Origin: Portulaca oleracea
Lineage: Eukaryota > Streptophyta > Magnoliopsida > Caryophyllales > Portulacaceae
DNA length: 64,000 nucleotides
Direction of reading: 5' to 3'
Assembly: GCA_029582165.1 (NCBI GenBank)
Contig: CM055875.1
Span: forward strand, 4,455,001 to 4,519,000
Under the pieces are notes generated by a model. It ran no database searches. It worked only from the letters and a program-made list of their open reading frames with translations, and was not told the origin of the DNA. Positions 10,287-21,448 of this stretch are shown here, one piece after another. Each line of letters begins with the position of its first letter. The stretch's first letter is position 1. The position numbers and the translations under genes are program-made.

Positions 10287-10507
10287 CTCTGCTTCTGTCA
10301 TCTCCGTCCTTCTTCGGCTGCGCTAACCACCGGAGTCCGGTAGTATCCGCCGTCAAAATCCCGAACACTAGCATCGCCCACTCTGCTTCTGTCATCTCCG
10401 TCCTCCTTCGGCTGCCCAAACCACCTGAATCGTCCTCTTTTGGCAGCCCAAACCACCGGAAACTGGTTGTGTCCGTCGCCAGGACTCCGAACACCAGCAA
10501 CGCCCAT
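10287..10507. repeat. GC-richer degenerate tandem repeat, ~94-bp period
   Basis: 'ctctgcttctgtcatctccg' occurs at 10287 and 10381, each followed by a related block containing 'caaccaccgga' or 'caaaccaccgga', 'tccgccgtc' or 'tccgtcgcc', 'cgaacac.agca' and 'cgccca'. A partial third unit lies near 10440-10507. Minus-strand ORFs here merely translate the repeat. It may be a leader exon, since 'ccaaggtaaaccc' at about 10540 looks like a donor site. Confidence 0.6.
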
Positions 10508-13125
10508 CGTCCTTTTGTCTTCTCTCTGATATCCTTTTTCCCAAGGTAAACCCTAAGTTCCAAATCAGATTACTTTGAGCATGAATTGTGGGTAATACAG
10601 AATATCTGGAGAATTTACTTATCTTTGTGCTCAATTCTCACCTTAATGTTTATATAAAATATAGCAAGTTATGCATGAATTATATTGCATGTAATATGAT
10701 TGAGGGTTGGAACGTTTAACTGATGATAATTATGCCTATTAGTGATGAATTGTGAGTTTGGGTGTGGTGAATTGGCTTGTTTGGGTATTGCATGTTTATT
10801 TTATGCATTTGCTTTTCTCAACCTAGATCTGAGAACTGCATTGTTGCGTGTTGTGTGAGCCACAGTTTACTGTGTAGGTTTCATGTACCATTTTGCTGCT
10901 GTTGAAGTGATGATATTCTTTTTGCTTCCTCTTTGGCTCTTTTTTGCTTTTGAGATTAGCGTTGTGGTTGTGTGTAATGGGCCTGATCGATCTTATCATT
11001 CAAAAGCAATTATGAACAACTGCACTCGTCAGTTTCACCAGCATGCTCTTTGCCACTATTCTAGACTATGGCATACATGCAAATACAAACAACAAGATGT
11101 GTTGATCGTAATGATCTGATTCTATTTCAAATCTTTTCTAAATTGTTGAGTTTAAATAATCTATTCGCCTCTTATCTTGAAATACAAAACAACATTTTAT
11201 TTCGTTTGAAAATTGATTCATTATTAATTGATGGGCATTCTTTTATTTAATTGAACAAATTTTCTACTTTTACGTTCTTTATATATTGATATTTATGGAA
11301 CCCTAACTCCCGAATTTGTATTGCATGAGTACGTTTTCCTTTTCATCACAATCTGTTTCACTGAATTTATTAGTGTCCCGTTAATCCCTAAACTTCCAAT
11401 GTGAAAATAGTGGAATGAGACGGACTATTAGTTTAGTTTTTTATGTGGTTGACTGAATGTTATCAGTAAATGGAATAACAATCTCAGACCACAGATAATA
11501 GTTATCGAATACCGCCCTTGCTTAGCAACACTTATATTTTATTCCAATATGCCATGAAATCAAGGTTCTGGGTTTCTTTGAATTTTGGTTATATTTCGTT
11601 TGTTAGACGAAAAAAATTGAGCTTTTACTTGGCCAAAAACTTTCAAAAAAACCAAAAAAATCTAAAAAAGAAGGGCGGGACATGGGCAAGCAAGGACCTG
11701 GCTATCACTGTGGTGTTACAAGTGAGTTTCCATTTTTATCTTTATTTATTTTCCAGATTTTAATTCCCAACAAAATCAAATCAAATCAAATCAAATGGGC
11801 TCTTTAACTCACAACAATTCTCTTCTGTATCAGAAATTGTATTTTGGGATTTTATTTAATTTGGGTTTTGTGAAGGTCCTTAACTCACAACAATTCTCTT
11901 CTGTATCATAAATTGTATTTTGGGATTTTATTTAATTTGGGTTTTGTGAAGGTTTTTTTGGGATTCTTTTTTGTTCATCCAAATTCATCTTCCTTTATTG
12001 TGGAGTTTGATTCTGTTGGGTATGTATTCATATTAAATTCCCAAGATGGGTTTTTGAGTTAGGTTTTCTTTGAAAATTTGAAGAATGCTAGAAACCAAGT
12101 ATAACCATTAAACCTTTTTCAATCAATTCAGATTTTTGAGCATCCCTTGTAATGATTTTCATGATGTTTCAATTGATTTTCTTCCTAGAGAAGAAATGTG
12201 CAATTCTTACTCATTTTTCGATTACGATTGTATCATATGAGATTGTTGGATCTTTAATTTTGCTACTAGCAGCCTGTTACTTTTGGCGCTGTTGTTTTGT
12301 AAAATAGGTTGTCATCAGAGCGGTAGGCTTTTGTGATTAAAGAGTATAACTTTTATAGTTTTATTATTGATCCAAATCGAAAATAAGAGTATCAATCAAT
12401 GTATGTAGGATAGGCTGAATTGAATGATTTCAGAACCAACTAAGATGGATATCCTCTCTAATCCTGAAAATTACAGTGCATCTTGGCTAGAATCCCCAAC
12501 AAAGACATGCATGGTTGTATCTATGAACTTTAAAGATCAAAAAATCAGGAGCTTGCTCGGGTTTAGTTGGATAGAATAAAATTTCCATGTAAATGAGGAT
12601 TGTGTCAGTTACTTTTGTTAATAGATATTTAGTATGGTGCATGAAACTGCTTTTCAAGTTCTAGGTGTTCGCAGAAATGCCACCCAATTATTAATTGATG
12701 GGCCTTCTTTTATTTATATGAACGAATTTTATACTTTTACGTTCTTTATATATTAATATTAATGTAACAAGGTTTAGCATTGTTTATCTCATAGATTCAT
12801 AAGATTGTGAATCCATACATTTAAGATTAAGTTTCCGGGATTTAACAACTGTAATTCTTCACCACAACTAAACAATAGGCATCAACAAAAAATTATAACT
12901 TGAGATGCTAAATGAGATTCACGACCTCTATTTATCTTGGAAATTTGTGGTTTGTTCTGATATGTTTATCTCGTAGATTGGTGTTATTTTCTTTCAACTC
13001 TTTTCTGCTCTGAGGGTTAAGAGGTCATCATTATTCTACGCTATTAACTCAATCTTTTATATGCTTATTATGTTGTTATTAAATCTTATATTTTTGTAAT
13101 CTTACGACGTGTTTAGGATAACAAT
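10508..13125 (+). other. Long AT-rich leader or intron upstream of the Helitron gene
   Basis: No ORF with a recognisable domain. Base composition is intron-like (T-rich), with candidate donors near 10540 and an acceptor 'gtttag' at about 13111-13116, just before the first RepHel codon. It contains the 76-bp tandem duplication at 11804-11955 and a (tcaaa)n tract near 11775. It probably holds the 5' part of the Helitron, but no 5' TC terminus could be fixed. Confidence 0.4.
11804..11955 (+). repeat. Tandem duplication, 76-bp unit
   Basis: Two adjacent copies (11804-11879, 11880-11955) differ by about one base. Each starts 'ttaactcacaacaattctc' and ends 'gggttttgtgaaggt'. Near identity implies a recent duplication. 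Confidence 0.9.
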
Positions 13126-16100
13126 ATGCCACGATGGAGATTTCAGCAATATATGGGGCTTAATGATAACCAAGATAATGTTACAGGTGTTTATTCTAAT
13201 TCACTTTTATCTACAAATATCGTACACATGAATCGTGGTTATTAGATTAATGATTTGCAGTGTATTTGCAAGATATTGACCGCCGAAGGGAAGAATCGCG
13301 TTGTAGGCAACAACAAAGTTGTAAACGAAAGCTAAAAGAGAGAGGTGAAAGTTCATCAATGGGGGCTAACCGTCCTGTACTACCTATCGGTAGACTTCTA
13401 CTTTTACTTAGTATTTTACAATTTTTTATTTAACTGTGAATTTTCCAAAAGGTAATAAATATTGTAGAGCAAAACAATACAGGTAATGTTAATTATATTC
13501 CTCAAAAAGCATATGAACTTCCTGCACCAACTATTTATCTTAAATGTCAAGCCAAAAAGTTTGCCTGTGAATCACGAGGATTTTGTTGTGCTGATGGCCA
13601 GGTTAGTATACTCATTAATGACTCTCCCCCTGAATTAGTGAACTTCTTTACATCCAATGATCCTCTTTCAGTCGAGCTTAAAACATTTGTTCGTATTTAT
13701 AATAACATGTTTGCATTTAGCTCAATGGGAGTTAACAACGATAAATCACTCGCAAGAAATACAAATGGTATATACACTTTTAAAGTGCAAGGACAAATTT
13801 ATCATTTTATTGACAATTTGCTACCAACAGATGATGGCCCAAAGTATTTGCAATTGTACTTTTATGATACTGATCATGAAGTTGAAAACAGATCTCAATT
13901 TTTTTCAACTTTACGTTCTGATATTATAACTATTTTAATGAATGTTTTAGCTCATAATCCTTATGCAAACTTTTTCCGTTCTTTACGTGAGTTCGATATT
14001 ACCGATGAAACTCAAATTGTGCTTAAATGTGATGCTGGTCTTGATCAACGTGTTTTTATCACTCCCACTACTTCCCAAGTTGCTGCAATTTGTTTGGATG
14101 CAAATGCATCAAGAAGTAGACATATAATAGTTTATGGAAAATCTGGACAAAGTCATAGAATATTACATTACTATGGTTGTTATGATCTACTTCAATATCC
14201 ATTGTTATATCCTTTCGGAGAAAGTGGGTGGCATCAAGGAATTAAAAGAAAGAACCAACCACATCATGAATTACCTAATCCAAGATTCCCAATTGATAAA
14301 GTTGTAGATTAGACACCTGATGATTTATTTATTGAAGAAAATCTTGGTTAGGTTTTCCCCGATCCTCCTTAGTCAAAATGGTCAATAATATTTTCACTTT
14401 TCAAAAGTTTAACCAATGACAATATTTTGTTTGTTTTGCAGTTATATCAAGACATGCTAAAAAGAAAAAATAAAAAGAAGTTTCTTGCCGAGAGTACTAC
14501 TGCTATCTATTGCAAATTCGAGAAAAGGTAACTAATATTTTGCTTAGAGCTGGACGTTTATTTCAACAGTTCATTGTTGATGTGTATGTGAAAATTGAAA
14601 GTATGCGTTTGGACTTCCTTAGAAATAATCAGAATGTTATTGGTGCTGACTTATACCAAGGTATACTTGATAGTCTGCAAATAGGTGAAAGTGATGGATC
14701 TAAGGTGGGCCATCCGGTTATTTTACCACCTTCTTTTATAGGAAGACCCCGTGACATGCGTCGTCGATATTTAGATGCTATGGCATTAGTTCAAAAGTAT
14801 GGAAAACCTGATATATTTTTGACAATGACGTGTAATCCAGCATGGAAAGAAATAAAACAAGAATTATTGCTTGGAGAAAAAGCACAGGATAGACCGGATT
14901 TGTTGTCTCGGATTTCACTTTAAACTAATGGAACAAAAACATGAAATTATAGACAATAAAATCTTTGGTGAAGTTGCTGCATATGTGTATGTAATTGAAT
15001 TCCAAAAGAGAGGCTTACCTCATGTACATTTTTTGATTATCTTAAAGTCTCATTGTAAGATAAGGTGATCCGAAGACTTTAATAAGTATGTGTGTGCTGA
15101 AATTCCAAATAATGAGAACTCACATTTACGACAAACGGTTACACACCATATGATGCATGGTCCATGTGGTGTTGATAATCCTGACAATGCTTGTATGGTC
15201 AAAAAAGGTGCACGAAAAGAATGCAAAAATCATTACCCTAAAACATTTAGTGAATTTACAACAATGGGTAAAGATTCGTACTGAATATATAAACGAAGAA
15301 ACACTGGTGAAAAAGTTAAAGTTAGAAATTGTTGGTTAGACAACAAGTGGGTTGTTCCTTATAATCCATATTTATTAGCTAAATTTGATTGCCATATGAA
15401 TGTTGAAGTTTGGTCTACAATTAAAGCTGTGAAATACTTGTATAAATATATTTATAAACATCATGATCGTATTGCTTTGAATGTTAGATTTGCTAATGAG
15501 GGAAATTTGGATGAGATAAGTTGTTATCAGTCAGCTAGATGGATATCTCCTCCTGAAGCTGCTTCGAGAATATATGGCTTTCTAATGTATGATATGCATC
15601 CTTCAGTACTCAAACTTCAGGTACATTTACTTGACATGCAATCTGTTAGTTTTCGCTCACACGAAAACTTATCTAAGGTAGTCAATGATGAAACAAGGGC
15701 CAGAACCATGTTAACAGAGTTTTTTGAAATCAATAAACGAAATGAAAATTCTACTGCTTCAAATCTCTTATATTCTGAAATGCCAGAACAATATGTCTGG
15801 GATAAATCAAATAAAATATGGACAAAAAGAAAACGTAAAGGAAGCATTGGACGACTGGTGAATGCAAATCCTATAGAGGTTGAGCGATATTATCTTCAAA
15901 TGCTTTTAGCCCAAACAAAGTCTCCAAAATCTTTTTCAGATATCTTAAAAGTAAATGACTAGATTTGCTCCTCTTTCCGAGAAGCTGCAGAAATGCATGG
16001 ATTATTAGAAAATGATAATGCTATTGAAAACTGTTTAGACGAGGCAACTCAATTTCAGATGCCTTTTTGTTTGAGAAGATTATTTGTTGTGCTATTAATC

Positions 16101-17716
16101 TTTTGTAGCCTAAGAATCCTCACTATCTTTGGGAAAAGTATTTCGACTATTTATCAGAGGATTATAAGATGCAATATCCCAATGATAATTACAAAGTTCT
16201 ATATCTTACCATCCAACAAATGCAATCTTTATTCCAAACTTGGGGAAAAGGCTTCATGGACTTTGGCTTCTGTGAATTTGATAAGCTTTTAAAATCGAAA
16301 GAAAGAAGTATGAAAGAAATTATTGATGCTCAAAATGCCCCTATTAGTACTGAATATATTGGAGCTGATAACCTTCTAAATGAAGCTCAACGAAGGGCAT
16401 ATGAATGCATATTGGATAGAGTGATTAATAAAAAACCAGGAATATTCTTTATTGATGGACCTGGTGGTACTGGAAAAACATTTCTATATAATACACTTTT
16501 AACACTTGTGGTCAAACAGCCCATTCTAGATTTAAATTGCCCTTAGATAACGATAACTCAAATGGTTGTCGTATACCCAAACAGTCTAGATTAGCTCAAT
16601 TACTTCGTGAAACATCTTTATTTATTTGGGATGAAGCTTCCGTGGCAAGAAAAGAGAATATTGAAGATGTTGATCTTATGCTTCGAGACTTATGCTCTAC
16701 CAATGAGTTATTTGGAGGGAAAGTAATTGTATTTGGGGGTGATTTTCGACAAGTGCTACCCGTTATTCCACGAAGAACGCAAGAAGAAGCTATATTGAGT
16801 AGCTTAGTCACATCCCACTTATGGGCACATTTTGAAAAATTCCATTTAACTGAAAATATGCGAGCAATAGAGGATCCAACATTAATTCTCTAACTTTTTG
16901 CTAAATCTTGGTGATGGAAGACTACAACATTCTTCACATGATTTTGTTAAACTTTGACACTATATGGTGATTGATTTTGATAATGAAGAAAATTCTATTA
17001 CTAAATTGGTCGAGCACACATTTCTTGAAATGAATTCATCATATATTGATAGTGATATATTTACAAAACGCGCAATATTAGCACCAAAAAATGATGATGT
17101 TGACGTTATAAATCACATCTTAATATCTAAATTTCCAGGTGAGTTACATACATATAGAAGTTTTGATGAAGCTATTGATGATACAAGTGAAAATTATCCC
17201 ATTGAGTTTCTGAATATGTTAAGTCCCTCGGGAATCCCTCCACATAAACTAACATTAAAGACCAATTGCCCTGTTATTCTTTTAAGAAACTTATATCCTT
17301 CTTTGGGCCTATGTAATGGTACTCGACTGATTTGCAAACATTTGCTAAGTAATGTGATTGATACCGAAATATAAACAGGACATTACAAAGGCAATCGAGT
17401 GTTTCTTCCACGTATACCTTTAAAACCTTCTGCCTCAGACAAATACCCGTTTCATTTCCAACGAAAACAATTTCCAATAAAACTAAGATTTGCCATGACT
17501 ATTAATAAAGCTCAGGGCCAAACATTAGATCGAGTGGGCGTGTATCTTTGTGAACCCGTGTTCTCACATGGCCAACTCTATGTTGCATTATCACGCGCCA
17601 GAAAATCTGAAAACCTTAAGATTATTATAAAGTCGTCTGAAAATGAAGAACCATCAAATTGTATTACAAAAAATATTGTAGCATTTGACATATTACAAAA
17701 AGCTGGGATATTATAA
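13126..17716 (+). pseudogene. Helitron RepHel (Rep/helicase) pseudogene
   Basis: A spliced model starts at ATG 13126 (MPRWRFQQYMG), with introns at about 13187-13259 and 13392-13468 and another ending in 'gttttgcag' near 14441. Landmarks in order: Helitron-like N-terminal block (FCCADGQ, NNMFAFSSMGV), YYCYLLQIRE near 14490, MTCNPAW near 14827, the HUH-type motif GLPHVHFLIIL near 15015, the two-tyrosine motif YLYKYIYK near 15435, Walker A GGTGKT near 16463, IWDEAS near 16625, GGDFRQVLPVIP near 16737, and the C-terminal helicase motifs INKAQGQT and LYVALSRAR near 17510-17605. The enzyme family nicks and unwinds DNA for rolling-circle transposition. At least six stops or frameshifts and a short deletion before IWDEAS make it inactive. 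Confidence 0.9.
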
Positions 17717-19034
17717 ATGAATATATTTGCTTAGTATTCTATTAAAATTACTTAAATCGTTAATATAACTTCTACAAGTCTACCAATATAAATACCTTAT
17801 GTATATCTATCTTCATTCTCTCTTTAAATACTGTTACAGAAACTCTACTATTGTTGAAAAGACACAAGTATATGAGAAACATGATCCATCATAGGAAATT
17901 TTGCTACATAAAACTTGTATGTGATTTATCTTATTTAATAAATTGCTATTGTGCTTGTATTTCACTTACCTTGAGGCTAATGAATACTTAACTATACATC
18001 TTGAACAACCCCACTATTTTTAGGGAAAATAAAGAAGATCACGGTATATCTCCTTAAAACAATTTTGTTTTTAATCACAATTTTTTGATTAGGTCTACAT
18101 TCCCATTGTAAATCCTACGCCATATTATGCTTGACATTGACATAATCAGATCAAAGAACAATAATATACATATGGATATAATAACTAATTATAATATAAA
18201 TTTGTGATCTTGTTTCAGTTGCTTTTCCCATCTATTCCATTTGAAATCCAGATGGCTTCTCAATGACCTTCCAACATCGAGAACTTGTTTTCTGGATTCT
18301 CAAAGACTTGCAATAATCTTGCCGTCATTGATGACTTGCTGTTGTACTTGAAGAGGTTTGTCAATGAAGTTTTCTGGTGATGTGGAAATGTGAAAATGTG
18401 GTTACTTTTGGTGTTTTTGATGTGATTTGTGTTTGCTTGTAGGCTTTCCTGGTGTCTGATTTTGGCCAAAGGATCACGATTAAGATTGTGAAAATTTTGA
18501 GGGAAAATATTATGGTTGGGAAGCTCAAATCTGGAATTGAAATAAAGGTATATTACTGCTTGAGAAAGTGCAAACTTATGCTATTTAGTGTTAAAATTGA
18601 ATTGTAAATAAATTGTCATAATTAGTGAATCATCTCGATTTATCATTCCCAGTCTTTTGGGGTTCTTCATGCTGAATCGGTTTGTCAGAATGGAAATAAA
18701 AGAAATGAGTTTGTTCCCTTTTGCCATGTAACTCTTGCTACTGAATGTTAACTTCTATAACTGATGCTACTATAAGCATTTTTGACTCCTTGAAGAGAGA
18801 TTACTCTGCTTGAATTGCCAACTTAACAAGCTCGATTGGGTTTCATTAGAAGAACACTCAAAAATTTTTCAAAAAATGTTTTGTTTTCACGTTTAGACAG
18901 CTAAAAACAAGTTTTGGGGTTTAAGAAGCTCAAAAATTGTACCATTTTGAAATTCATTCATGTTTGATATAATTTTCTGTTGGTACAAAATGGATTACAA
19001 TGGTGCACCGCTGAAATACATATATTTTTAGGTA
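17717..19034 (+). other. Helitron 3' non-coding region, possible gene scrap
   Basis: No solid gene. A short open stretch at about 18440-18545 reads LVSDFGQRITIKIVKIL before a 'gtat' boundary and may be an exon of a captured host gene. I do not recognise it. The rest is AT-rich. Confidence 0.3.
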
Positions 19035-19215
19035 TTTGTTGAAGAAGATGCATTTAGCTAACCAAATAGAGAATTTCAAACGAACTATGTACACATACCC
19101 TAATCTACCCCCCAAATTTGTTGAAGAAGATGCATTTAGGTAACTTTTGGTAATTCCGGTAGTTTTTGGGATATATTTATCATACCCTAATCTACCCCCA
19201 AAATTTACAGGGCCT
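19035..19215 (+). repeat. Degenerate tandem duplication, ~82-87-bp period
   Basis: 'tttgttgaagaagatgcatt' starts at 19035 and 19117. 'cataccctaatctaccccc' starts at 19094 and 19181. This is two diverged copies with small indels. Confidence 0.75.
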
Positions 19216-19897
19216 AAGAGGTTAGCCATTATAATTGTGACAAACAAATTCACTATATTTTTTAAATAAAAAGCAAATTTTAATTGTCTGTAAACTACCT
19301 GTTGGCTAATGTAGTGCATGAATAAGGCCATTTTACACCTTCACTCTCTTTAAGTTCTTTTTTTAATTGTGAGATCAAACTCCCTTTAATTTCATAAACG
19401 TGTATTAGCAATTTATCATTGTATCTGTGCATTATCTATTTTTATATACTCGCTCCATTTTATATTAATTATCACTTCATAAATATTATATACTTTAACG
19501 TCTCTAATATCCTTCTCTAACTTAGAACATTTTAGATACAAAACAAAGAAGGAAAGTACATGTTAAGAATTCAGTGGTGAAAATTTTTAAAGTTTCATTT
19601 AATTATAAATGATAATTATCACAATTAAGTCGAAATGGACAATAAATATTTTTTTATTAAAAATATCTTATTCCAAATATATAAATTATTAGTCACTTTA
19701 TGTAAAATTAATCTACACAAAATTATACTATGGCGATAATAAACTTAAAGCAATCTTTTTGTTTATTGTCCAACAGTACCAACAACTTATTATGAAATCT
19801 TTTTGTTTGATAATTCATTTATATTTTTCTCAAATTTGTACATATATAAATTTACAATTTAGTTTCTATTTTTAATAAAATATTTGTTTTCTTATAT

Positions 19898-19925
19898 CCC
19901 GTGCATTGCACGGGTTTAAGACTAG
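19898..19925 (+). other. Helitron 3' terminus: hairpin plus CTAG
   Basis: CCCGTGCATTGCACGGG forms a 7-8 bp hairpin. Seven bases later the element ends in CTAG (19922-19925), followed by T. Hairpin, spacing and CTRR end are diagnostic of Helitrons. Confidence 0.9.
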
Positions 19926-20040
19926 TTCCATTAATAACAATATATCTAGACACCCATATTGGTTGAGATATAAGTATTGTTTATATTGGTGGTTGTAAAC
20001 ATAATTCAAAGGATACTAAAAAAACTATAAATATATAAAA

Positions 20041-20230
20041 GGGGCGTTTGGTGCCCAGCTGTTTGGGTGATCTTTTTGGGGGAAATGGCTTTTTGGAGGG
20101 TTTTTAGCTGTTTGACTAGTCAATATGCCAACTTAGGGTGTTTGATAGGTTGGCGGATTAAACTAGCTTTTTCAACCCCAAAAAAGCCAATTTGTAAAAA
20201 GCTACTATGAGTAGCATTTTGTAAATAGTT
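20041..20230 (+). mobile_element. Left end of a hAT-like element
   Basis: It starts GGGGCGTTTGGTGCC, then has repeated AGCTGTTTG and TTTTAGCTGTTTGAC words. This type of end is common in plant hAT-like non-autonomous elements. A matching inverted end lies at about 26990-27132. CAAAGGAT occurs at 20007-20014 and immediately after the right end (27133-27140), but on the left it is 26 bases away from GGGG. Pairing is therefore only probable. Confidence 0.5.
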
Positions 20231-20820
20231 GTTGGCTTTTATATTTTAAATTACCATATTGATCAACTAATTCACAAAAATTACAAAAATTGTCATCAAA
20301 ATAATTTAGGTATTCCACTTCACTGCAGTACAAAAACGCCTCCTCTGCCGCGACACGTGACAATAGAGAATCATTTGCCGAAAGCTCACGAGTTAGAGAG
20401 ATGTCAAATATTCGTAATAACATTGCTTCCAATTTGGTCGCAGCTAGACGTCGTAGGATGTTATAACCCATGTTCTTATGTAGCTAGATATCATAGAACC
20501 AAGTATCAAGTTTCATGTACGTCGTTACATAACTTTAGTAGTCTTCATTCATTTGCGTTTCTTATCCTTTTGGACAATGGGATATATGTATGATGATACT
20601 TGTATTCAAAATCTCCTCATTAATTTGCTTTTCCTATTAATTTGGATAAGAACCTCATATTGTCATTATGATTTATGTTGACAATGTAGTTACTAGTTAC
20701 TAATTGATTATACATATACCTATTGTTTAGGATAGTGTAATTACTACAAATAAATTATAAAATATTTACATTAAATTGTAAAAGTATATCGGGATAAAAA
20801 AATAAAAATAAAAATGAATA

Positions 20821-21287
20821 TCTAAATATTATAATAGAAATTATTGTGGGTCCCACGAAATAAAGCTATGGGAGCATTTTTCAGAGTCTAGACCAATCAT
20901 TGGACAATAAATTGTATTTCATTTTCAATTTCTTTCCAGATTTTATTTATAATTAAAGAAATTAAAATATACATCTTTAATTCACGTCTGCCTGACAACA
21001 ATTACATCAAAACGAGTTCTACTAAGTCTCAAACAGTAGTGTTCAATTTTAATTTTAATTTTAATTGTATTTTATTTTCTATTTCTTTTCAAATTTTTTT
21101 TACAACTAAAGAATTTAAAAAATCTATATAATATTAATAGTAAAGTTTACGGGCCCCGTAGAATGGAGAAAAATATTGATGGTAGGGATTCTGATCAATA
21201 AGAAAGCAGAAAAATACTAAATTATACTACTAAATTAAATTATTTTGGTGCAAATATTAGTAATTATTTTGGTGTTATATAATATAA

Positions 21288-21327
<40 letters not shown>

Positions 21328-21337
21328 TTAATAATAA
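20821..21337 (+). repeat. Tandem Helitron 5'-end copies, units A and B
   Basis: Unit A starts TCTAAATATTATAATAG (20821) and unit B TCTATATAATATTAATAG (21123). Both are followed within 20-30 bases by a 'gggtcccac' or 'gggccccgta' block. 'attgtatttcattttc' and 'attgtattttattttc' sequences precede the next start. Unit B runs to an (AAT)n tract and the LINE insertion. No 3' hairpin ends lie between units, so they are repeated 5' terminal segments, not whole elements. Confidence 0.65.
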
Positions 21338-21351
21338 TAATATATCTATAT
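21338..21351 (+). repeat. LINE target-site duplication, left copy
   Basis: TAATATATCTATAT here is repeated exactly at 25920-25933 on the far side of the LINE. Confidence 0.9.
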
Positions 21352-21448
21352 TTTTTTTTTGGCAGAAATCTTAACACTTTCATTCAAAGAACGGAGACCC
21401 AAAAACAAGGCCAACCCCAACAGTCCACAACAAGCACCAACAACACCC

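Larger units (their letters stand above)
13126..19925 (+). mobile_element. Autonomous-type Helitron, decayed; 5' end not resolved
   Basis: The RepHel gene is followed by about 2.2 kb of non-coding sequence and a typical Helitron 3' end at 19898-19925 in the same orientation. The left boundary given is the first codon. The true 5' TC end should lie upstream, possibly before 10.2 kb, but I could not identify it. The base after CTAG is T, as expected for A|T insertion. Confidence 0.75.

Noticed and set aside
10273..10634. Three overlapping minus-strand ORFs
   Set aside because: They arise from the GC-richer tandem repeat. No domain is seen and several frames are equally open.
20205..20471. Minus-strand ORF next to the hAT-like end
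   Set aside because: No transposase motif was found. It overlaps an open plus-strand frame of similar length and probably occurs by chance.
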